From DASPXK01 sp035637315 (GTDB lineage: Bacteria; Chloroflexota; UBA6077; JACCZL01): DNA of 6,442 nucleotides. The notes beneath the pieces were generated by a model. The model saw only the letters and a program-made list of their open reading frames with translations. It had not been told where the DNA came from and made no database searches. Position numbers and translations under genes: made by a program. Where the stretch lies: positions 1-6,442 of the forward strand of contig DASPXK010000205.1 of the NCBI GenBank assembly GCA_035637315.1, given 5' to 3'. The first letter of the stretch is position 1, and the number at the start of each line of letters is the position of its first letter. Below, piece by piece: positions 1 to 4,926 of the stretch.

Positions 1-1
1 T

Positions 2-352
2 GCCACCCTTCCCCCGTCGCTAGCCTATCGGCTCCTCTCTGCCCTCAACGGCGTGGTCACGGTCGTCTGGGAGGGGCGGTCGGAGCTGACCGCCGAATCT
101 CTCGTCGACCCGGCCGCTGGCCGCCCTGCTAGCGTCCTCGACGAGGCCAGGTCCGTGCTCCGAACGATCCTCGCGGACGGGCCCCTGCCAGCCACCGTCG
201 TCCAGCGCCAGGCCGCCGAGGTGGGCTTGGGCCGAAGCGCTCTCCACCGTGCCAAGGAAGCCCTGTGCGTCCGGCCCCGCAAAGTCGGCCCGAGCTGGGT
301 CTGGTCGCTGCCAGACTCCGCCACGCCTCGCGAAGATGCTCAAAACTCCTAG
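2..352 (+). CDS. C-terminal part of an AAA/RepA-like replication ATPase (5' end outside window)
   Basis: The frame is open from base 2 to a TAG at 350-352, giving 116 residues with no start needed inside the window; a GTG at 53 would cut a continuous domain, so I treat the gene as 5'-truncated. Seen: a stretch ending in VVWEGRSELTAESL (residues 20-33), then a compact helical unit (about 45-90: VLDEARSVLRTILADGPLPA, then a second helix with LGRSALHRAKEALCV), then WVWSLP (99-104) and a short polar tail. This layout, a small winged-helix-like module capped by W-V-W-S-L-P, is what I associate with the C-terminus of RecA/RepA-like AAA ATPases and bifunctional primase/helicase proteins of phages, plasmids and integrated elements. 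The ATPase motifs would lie to the left and cannot be seen, so the assignment rests on the tail alone. It runs opposite to every other gene here, which suggests the end of a separate, possibly mobile, module. Confidence 0.6.
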   Translation, partial: ATLPPSLAYRLLSALNGVVTVVWEGRSELTAESLVDPAAGRPASVLDEARSVLRTILADGPLPATVVQRQAAEVGLGRSALHRAKEALCVRPRKVGPSWVWSLPDSATPREDAQNS

Positions 353-360
353 CGTGAAAT

Positions 361-390
361 CTTGAGTACCTTGAGTACCTTGAGTACCTT
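361..390. repeat. Three tandem copies of a 9-bp unit
   Basis: CTTGAGTAC occurs three times without a mismatch (361-369, 370-378, 379-387), followed by a partial CTT. The array starts eight bases after the stop of the replication-protein tail. Its period is a multiple of three; in the frame starting at 358 it would read Leu-Glu-Tyr repeats, but a TGA at 355-357 closes that frame from the left. It could be a short iteron or operator array, or a decayed coding repeat. No spacers separate the units, so it is not a CRISPR array. Confidence 0.85.
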
Positions 391-396
391 CCTCTG

Positions 397-411
397 CGCC
401 CGCATCGGGCG
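397..411. terminator. Possible shared hairpin terminator between convergent genes
   Basis: CGCCCG (397-402), a CAT loop and CGGGCG (406-411) form a perfect 6-bp GC stem in the 99-bp gap between two convergent genes, where a bidirectional terminator would be expected. Neither strand shows a T-run after the stem, so it is not a classical intrinsic terminator. Confidence 0.3.
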
Positions 412-451
412 TGCCCCAAACTCGGCCATGAGGTACGGCTGGGCTAGCTCG

Positions 452-2866
452 TCAGCGCACGTCCCGATACTTGAGCGCGCCGATCGCACCGGCTAGCGCC
501 GCCACGAAGAAGCCGAGCAGGATCACGATGTAGACGTTAGGATCGATATCGAACTGGCTGGCGAAGTCGTTCTTCGGGTACTGGGCGTCCAGGCGGGCGT
601 TGATGTCGACGTAATGCCCGAGCAGCGATAGCGACCAGCGACTGATCATCCCCAGCGAGAGTGCCCTGGCGATCTCGTTGACCTGGCTCAGCGGGACGGT
701 GGCGCCGCCCAGCGTGAGCTCCGGGATCAGCAGCACCACTACGATCAGTGTCGCCTGGAGACCGTTCGTGGTCAGAGCCGAGACCAGCAGGCCCAGCGCG
801 AGCGCGGCCAGGTTGGTCAGGACCAGGGCCCCGTAGACCTTGAGCAGCGTCGCGTTCCCGCCCGGGATGTCCACCTGATGCGAGACGATGCCGAGCAGGA
901 GGGCAGACTGGGCCAGAGAGAACAGGCCGAGGATGAAGATCTTCGACAGCACGTACGGAAAGATCTTGAGATTCACCAGTCGCTCGCGCGAGTAGATCGG
1001 CACTTCCTCGGCGATCGCGCGAGCAGCGGCGAAGGCGCTCAAGAACATCACCGCGACCGCAAGGTTGAACAGGAGCGCCACGCCCTGCCGAGCGTCCCCG
1101 CCGTCCGCCCAGGTCGGCGCGAAGATGTCGCGCTTGAAGATCAGCGCGTAGACCACCGCGATGATGGGCGCCGCCACCAGGATGACCAGCAGCGACAGCC
1201 AGTCGCGCATCAGGATGCGCAAGTAACGCACCGACAGCCAGATGAACTGCCAGAACCAGTTGGTCTGGTTCGCGCCTTTCCTTTCGCCTCGACCGCCGCG
1301 GCCGCCATCCGCTCTTGGCGCGAGGGCTTGCTCTTCCAGCCGTTGTTGGACGTTTCTTTGGAAGTGCTGGCTCTGTCGGTACCGGGCGTCCCATCCGTCA
1401 ACCTGGTCGTCGAGCAGCCGGTAGATCTGGGTGAAGTCGCTGACCCCGAAATACTCGAGCGCATCCGCGGGTGGGCCGAAGAACGCCAGCTGACCGCCCC
1501 TGGCCATGAATACCACTTTGTCACAGATCATGACGTTGCGGGTGGCATGGGTGATCACGACCACCGTCCGGCCCTGGTTGGCGAGTGTCCTGAGCAGGTC
1601 CATCATCCGGCTGTCGAGGCCGGGATCCAGCCCCGAGGTGGGCTCGTCGAGGTAGAAGACGCTGGGCTTGGTGAGCAGCTCGACCCCGATGCTAACCCGC
1701 TTGCGCTGGCCTCCGGACACTTTGCGGACCTCGGTATCGCGCCGCTCGGCCAGGTCCAGGTTGTCGAGTACTTCGACGATCCGCTCCTCGATCTCGGCCC
1801 GATCGGTGTCTTCGGGCAGCCGCAGCCGAGCCGCGTAGTAGAGGGTCTGCTGGACCGTAAGCTCCGGGTGGACGATGTCGTCCTGTGGCACGTAGCCCAG
1901 CGAATGGCGGTAGACGTCGAGGTGTTGGTAATAGTCGACACCGTTGTAGAGAACGTGCCCGCGCGTGGCCGGGCTCAGCCCACTCAGGGCGTTCATCAAC
2001 GTCGTCTTTCCGGTCCCGCTGCCGCCCACGATGCAGATCAGCTCGCCCGGATAGAACGACAGTGACACCGAGTCCAGATTTGTGATCCCCTTACCGACGG
2101 TCTTCGTCAGCTCGACGGCGTCGATCTTGATCCCGCCGCCCCGTGAGAAGCGAGTGATGCCCGTCCGATCGAAGTTCAGTGACGTCGAGCCGATCAGGAT
2201 CTCGTCGCCCTCCTGCAGCGGCCTGGCGCCGACTCGCTCCCGATTGACGAACGTCCCGTTGCTGCTGTTCAGGTCGACGATCTGATAGCCGCCGTCGACG
2301 GGGCGGACGACCGCGTGGAATCTAGACACCCGCGGGTCTGGCAGCACGATGTCGTTGCGCTCGTCGCGGCCGAGCGCCACCTCGCCCGGCTGGCGGTCGA
2401 AGGAGTGCAGGACGAGCCTCTCGTTGGCGAGACGCCAGCGCCCGGAGGTGGACAGCCGCTCCGAGACGATCCGGCCGAGAGAGACTCCCAGCTCCGGGTA
2501 CGTTCGGGCGAGGTCTTGAAAGTCGCGGCGGCGCAACCCCAGCAGTCGCGCGTCGGTCAGAGCTGTGACCGTCGCCGAGCGTGGCTGTTGGGTCACCACC
2601 GCCATTTCGCCGAACACGGCGCCCGGACCGAGCTCGGCCAGTCGGACGATCTTGCTCCCCAGCGTGCCCTCGACGAGGAATCTGCCGTCCTCGATGATGT
2701 ACATCTCGTCGCCGGGCTGGCCCTCGGCGCAGACGACCGCGCCAGCGCCCACCTCCATGGGCCGAAACCGCTGCGCCACCAGCGGCAGCGCGTCGGTCGG
2801 CCACTCCGAGAACAGGACGGAACGCTGGAGCACGTCCACCAGATTGCGGGTCGCGCCGTCGATCAC
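452..2866 (-). CDS. cNMP-binding / FHA / ABC ATPase / ABC-2 permease fusion protein
   Basis: An 804-residue one-piece transporter half. Domains in order: a cyclic-nucleotide-binding fold (about 15-135) with a phosphate-binding-cassette-like stretch FGEMAVVTQQPRSATV (85-100; E87, R96); an FHA domain (about 155-235) with GR (166-167), S181, H184 and the SSNGT loop (201-205); an ABC ATPase (about 246-490) with Walker A GGSGTGKTT (281-289), Q328, signature VSGGQ (383-387), Walker B FYLDEP (404-409) and switch H440; a basic Gly/Arg linker (about 515-531); and six predicted membrane helices (about 557-577, 596-618, 641-661, 678-697, 704-720, 778-798). ATPase-before-permease order is that of ABCG-type exporters, which act as dimers in the cytoplasmic membrane. 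By analogy with FHA-ABC proteins such as mycobacterial Rv1747, transport of a lipid or glycolipid gated by phospho-Thr binding is plausible; the cNMP domain would add a second input. The substrate is unknown. The start is GTG, preceded by GAGAAG, 20 bp after the upstream glycosyltransferase stop, which suggests cotranscription. Confidence 0.93.
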   Translation of the reverse strand: MIDGATRNLVDVLQRSVLFSEWPTDALPLVAQRFRPMEVGAGAVVCAEGQPGDEMYIIEDGRFLVEGTLGSKIVRLAELGPGAVFGEMAVVTQQPRSATVTALTDARLLGLRRRDFQDLARTYPELGVSLGRIVSERLSTSGRWRLANERLVLHSFDRQPGEVALGRDERNDIVLPDPRVSRFHAVVRPVDGGYQIVDLNSSNGTFVNRERVGARPLQEGDEILIGSTSLNFDRTGITRFSRGGGIKIDAVELTKTVGKGITNLDSVSLSFYPGELICIVGGSGTGKTTLMNALSGLSPATRGHVLYNGVDYYQHLDVYRHSLGYVPQDDIVHPELTVQQTLYYAARLRLPEDTDRAEIEERIVEVLDNLDLAERRDTEVRKVSGGQRKRVSIGVELLTKPSVFYLDEPTSGLDPGLDSRMMDLLRTLANQGRTVVVITHATRNVMICDKVVFMARGGQLAFFGPPADALEYFGVSDFTQIYRLLDDQVDGWDARYRQSQHFQRNVQQRLEEQALAPRADGGRGGRGERKGANQTNWFWQFIWLSVRYLRILMRDWLSLLVILVAAPIIAVVYALIFKRDIFAPTWADGGDARQGVALLFNLAVAVMFLSAFAAARAIAEEVPIYSRERLVNLKIFPYVLSKIFILGLFSLAQSALLLGIVSHQVDIPGGNATLLKVYGALVLTNLAALALGLLVSALTTNGLQATLIVVVLLIPELTLGGATVPLSQVNEIARALSLGMISRWSLSLLGHYVDINARLDAQYPKNDFASQFDIDPNVYIVILLGFFVAALAGAIGALKYRDVR

Positions 2867-2886
2867 CTTCTCAGGCTCCGATGAGC

Positions 2887-3783
2887 TCAGGCGCTGACGC
2901 GGCGGGCCGCGGGCGCGCGCACGCAGTTCAGGAGCAAGGCCAGCCCGCCGCGGGCGGTGATGGTGGCGTGGACCAGGGCGTTAAAGAGCGGTGGGCGCGT
3001 CGGGGCGTAGTGCTTGCGGTAGAAGACGTGCATCGCGTCGTAGAAATCGCGCAGCGACTGGCTGGCGCGCTGGCGGCTGCTCTCGCCCTTGTAATGCAGC
3101 ACCACGACCGACGGGTGGTAGCGCACGCGCCAGCCGGCCCGCTTGATGCGGTAGGCCCAGTCCAGGTCCTCGCCGTACATTCGGAATGACTCGTCAAGTA
3201 GGCCGACCCGCTCGACAACCTCGCGGCGGACCAGCATGAAGGCGCCGCAGACCGAGTCCACGTCCATCGGCTGGTCTGGGTCCAGATGGAGCAGGTTGTA
3301 GCGCGCGAAACGAGGCGATTTCGGGAACAGCCAGGCCAGCCCGAACAAGCGGAAGAAGGCGGCTTCGGGCGAGGGGAAGCTCCGCCGGCAGGCCAGATCG
3401 AGGCTACCGTCGGCGCGCACCAGCTTCGGCCCGAGCGCTCCGACATCTGGATTTGCATCCAGAAAGGCGACCGTCTCGACGAGCGCGCCGGATGGCAGGA
3501 CCGTGTCGGGGTTGAGCAGCAAGAGGTAGCGGCCGCGACCCTGGCGCAGGGCTAGGTTGTTGGCGGCCGCGTAGCCCCGATTGTCGGGGCTGCGGACTAG
3601 CGTGACCCAGGGATACTCCGCGCCGACCATGTCGGCCGAGCCATCTGACGAGGCGTTGTCGACCACGAACACTTCAGCCCGCAGGCGCTCGAGATCCGCC
3701 CTCAGCGACGCAAGGCAGTCGCGCAGCAGATCGCGCACGTTGTAGCTCACGATGACGATGGAGAGGTCGGTCGTTAGAACCAT
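2887..3783 (-). CDS. Glycosyltransferase family 2 (second of a tandem pair, rhamnosyltransferase-like)
   Basis: A 298-residue GT-A fold enzyme expected to move a sugar from a nucleotide-sugar donor to a glycan or lipid acceptor at the inner face of the membrane. Seen: the opening strand LSIVIVSYN (7-15), the nucleotide-contact VDNASSDGS (41-49), NNRGYAAANN-like DNRGYAAANN (67-76), the metal-binding LNPD (90-93) in place of DxD, the acceptor-side DGSLD (125-129) and the likely catalytic-base segment GEDLDW (204-209). This motif set is typical of WbbL/rhamnosyltransferase-like GT2 enzymes. A weakly hydrophobic stretch near 265-288 may associate with the membrane. The ATG start lies inside the end of the upstream glycosyltransferase gene: a 10-bp overlap in another frame, suggesting translational coupling. 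The two enzymes share the same motif order and very similar N-terminal halves, so they probably arose by duplication. Donor and acceptor cannot be read from the sequence. Confidence 0.92.
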   Translation of the reverse strand: MVLTTDLSIVIVSYNVRDLLRDCLASLRADLERLRAEVFVVDNASSDGSADMVGAEYPWVTLVRSPDNRGYAAANNLALRQGRGRYLLLLNPDTVLPSGALVETVAFLDANPDVGALGPKLVRADGSLDLACRRSFPSPEAAFFRLFGLAWLFPKSPRFARYNLLHLDPDQPMDVDSVCGAFMLVRREVVERVGLLDESFRMYGEDLDWAYRIKRAGWRVRYHPSVVVLHYKGESSRQRASQSLRDFYDAMHVFYRKHYAPTRPPLFNALVHATITARGGLALLLNCVRAPAARRVSA

Positions 3784-4805
3784 AGGATCCGCCAGTAGCC
3801 GACCAGGCGCTGGCGAAGCAGGGCACGCTCGATCCGGCCGCGCAGGTAGGCGCGCAGCGTGCGGGCCAGCCGGTAACCCACACCGAGCCAGACGATCACC
3901 TTGAGCGCGGCGTAGCCGACCAGGCCGCGGTGCTTGCGATAAAAGTAAGCCTGGCTGCGGTGAAACTCGACGGACATCTCCTCACGCGCGGAGGAGGTGC
4001 TGGCCGCGCCGAGGTGCACCACTCGCGCTTCCGGCGTGTACAGGTTCTGCCAGCCAGCCCGTCTCAGTCGAGCGCAGAGGTCCGTCTCCTCGAAGTACAT
4101 GAAGTACCGCGGGTCGAACGCGCCAACCTGGTCGAGCGCTTCGCCACGCAGCAACAAGCAGGCCCCCAGCAAGTGCTCGGCCTGGAATGGCCGTTCGTAC
4201 TGCTCCGGCCGGTAGCGGCCGTTGGTCGAGCCATCGAGCGGTACCAGCTCGAAGAAACCGAACAGCGCCTGGCGAAGGTCCGGGAAGCGAAACGCTGAGT
4301 GCTGGAGCGAGCCGTCGGGGTTCTCCAGTCGGGCGCCAACCGCCCCGGCCTCCGGATGCGCGTCGGCGAACTCGACCAGGCGACGAAGGGCGTCCGGCCG
4401 CAGCTCAGCGTCCGGATTGAGCAGCAGCACGTACCGTCCTCGGGCTCGAGCGAAGCCGAGGTTGTTGGCTGCCGCGAAGCCGACGTTACGATCGCTCTTG
4501 ATAAGAGTTGCCTCGGGGAAGCGACCGGCGACCAGGTCTGGGCTGCCGTCAGCGGACGCGTTGTCGATGACAATCAGCTCGGCGTCCACGCTCTCCCAGG
4601 CGGCTCGAACCGACGCCAGGCAGCGCGCCAGCACGTCGCGCGTGTTGTAGCTCACCACGACGATGGAGAGGTCCTTAGCCCCCTCTCCCTTTGGGCCCTT
4701 TGGGAGAGGGCTGGGGTGAGGGCTTTCCGACACAGCTACAGGGAGGGGTTCGACACCGCCTGCCATATCTCTTCGGGCGCTCCAGGTCTCTTCGGGGATC
4801 TCCAC
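3774..4805 (-). CDS. Glycosyltransferase family 2 (first of the pair) with a repeat-derived N-terminal leader
   Basis: A 343-residue frame whose catalytic domain begins near residue 45: LSIVVVSYN (46-54), IDNASADGS (80-88), RNVGFAAANN (106-115), LNPDAE (129-134), DGSLQ (164-168) and FEETD (238-242). These are the nucleotide, metal and base motifs of WbbL-like GT2 enzymes, and a hydrophobic C-terminal helix (about 296-312) could anchor it to the membrane. Residues 27-42 (SPHPSPLPKGPKGEGA) are encoded by an interspersed DNA repeat. No ATG, GTG or TTG lies in frame between that repeat and the domain, so translation must start further upstream. I chose GTG at 4803-4805, which has GGAAGG six bases ahead; ATG at 4764-4766 (residue 14) is the alternative but has a purine stretch almost touching it. 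The gene leads a likely operon with the second glycosyltransferase and the ABC transporter. Its exact sugar is unknown; the first 44 residues are probably disordered and dispensable for catalysis. Confidence 0.9.
   Translation of the reverse strand: MEIPEETWSARRDMAGGVEPLPVAVSESPHPSPLPKGPKGEGAKDLSIVVVSYNTRDVLARCLASVRAAWESVDAELIVIDNASADGSPDLVAGRFPEATLIKSDRNVGFAAANNLGFARARGRYVLLLNPDAELRPDALRRLVEFADAHPEAGAVGARLENPDGSLQHSAFRFPDLRQALFGFFELVPLDGSTNGRYRPEQYERPFQAEHLLGACLLLRGEALDQVGAFDPRYFMYFEETDLCARLRRAGWQNLYTPEARVVHLGAASTSSAREEMSVEFHRSQAYFYRKHRGLVGYAALKVIVWLGVGYRLARTLRAYLRGRIERALLRQRLVGYWRILWF
4677..4724 (-). repeat. Interspersed palindromic repeat, copy 1, inside the glycosyltransferase frame
   Basis: The arms CCCTCTCCC (4681-4689) and GGGAGAGGG (4702-4710) are perfect inverted repeats around a core of two tandem CCCTTTGGG units (4687-4695, 4696-4704). 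CTGGGGTGAGGGCT follows (4711-4724), and the whole is bounded by AGCCC (4677-4681) and GGGCT (4720-4724). On the minus strand it begins AGCCCTCACCCCAGCC, a pattern I know as a common intergenic repeat in many GC-rich genomes; its translation as S-P-H-P-S-P-L-P-K-G is often seen at mispredicted or extended protein ends. Here it seems to be genuinely read through. Confidence 0.8.
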
Positions 4806-4811
4806 GTGGCC

Positions 4812-4817
4812 CCTTCC
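4812..4817 (-). promoter_or_regulatory. Ribosome binding site supporting the GTG start at 4805
   Basis: On the minus strand GGAAGG lies six bases before the GTG at 4805-4803. It is a better-spaced Shine-Dalgarno match than the purines abutting the internal ATG at 4766, and it favours the longer protein carrying the repeat-encoded leader. Confidence 0.5.
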
Positions 4818-4845
4818 ATCCTCAGCAGCGCGAAGCGCGGCCAGG

Positions 4846-4851
4846 ATTATA
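4846..4851 (-). promoter_or_regulatory. Candidate -10 box (TATAAT) for the glycosyltransferase-transporter operon
   Basis: A perfect TATAAT reads on the minus strand in otherwise GC-rich DNA, about 40 bases before the GTG start, implying a leader of roughly 33 nt. No convincing -35 hexamer is found 16-19 bp upstream and there is no extended TGn, so the call rests on the hexamer and its position in the only sizeable gap of the minus-strand block. Confidence 0.4.
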
Positions 4852-4868
4852 AGGCCCCGCCACAGCGC

Positions 4869-4920
4869 GCCCTCACACTAACGCCGCGAAGCGCATGTGT
4901 TCTCTCCCAGAGGAGAGGGG
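4869..4920 (+). repeat. Interspersed palindromic repeat, copy 2, degenerate, with a hairpin after the hydrolase gene
   Basis: GCCCTCAC (4869-4876) and the hairpin CTCTCC-CAGA-GGAGAG (4902-4917), followed by GGG (4918-4920), match the ends and core of copy 1 read in the opposite orientation. About 20 bases containing CGCGAAGCGC (4885-4894) interrupt it; the same 10-mer recurs at 4829-4838. The hairpin begins nine bases after the hydrolase stop on the minus strand and could slow or end transcription, although no T-run follows. Confidence 0.55.
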
Positions 4921-4926
4921 ATTGTC

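Noticed and set aside
53..55. GTG as start of a small 99-residue protein
   Set aside because: The frame is open through base 2, and the residues before the GTG continue the same domain without a break; no convincing ribosome binding site precedes it.
361..390. CRISPR array
   Set aside because: The units are only 9 bp, directly abutting and without spacers, and no cas gene is present.
129..419. A minus-strand frame with Arg-Tyr-Ser repeats
   Set aside because: The repeats simply reflect the 9-bp tandem array; the rest is antisense to the well-supported replication-protein tail.
878..2065. A 395-codon open frame on the plus strand
   Set aside because: It lies wholly opposite the ABC transporter gene, whose motifs are unambiguous. 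The translation is rich in Arg/Asp/Gln/His with no recognisable domain, as expected from antisense reading of GC-rich coding DNA.
4902..4917. Intrinsic terminator for the hydrolase gene
   Set aside because: The 6-bp hairpin is well placed but has no T-run on the minus strand and matches the interspersed repeat core, so I annotated it as part of the repeat.
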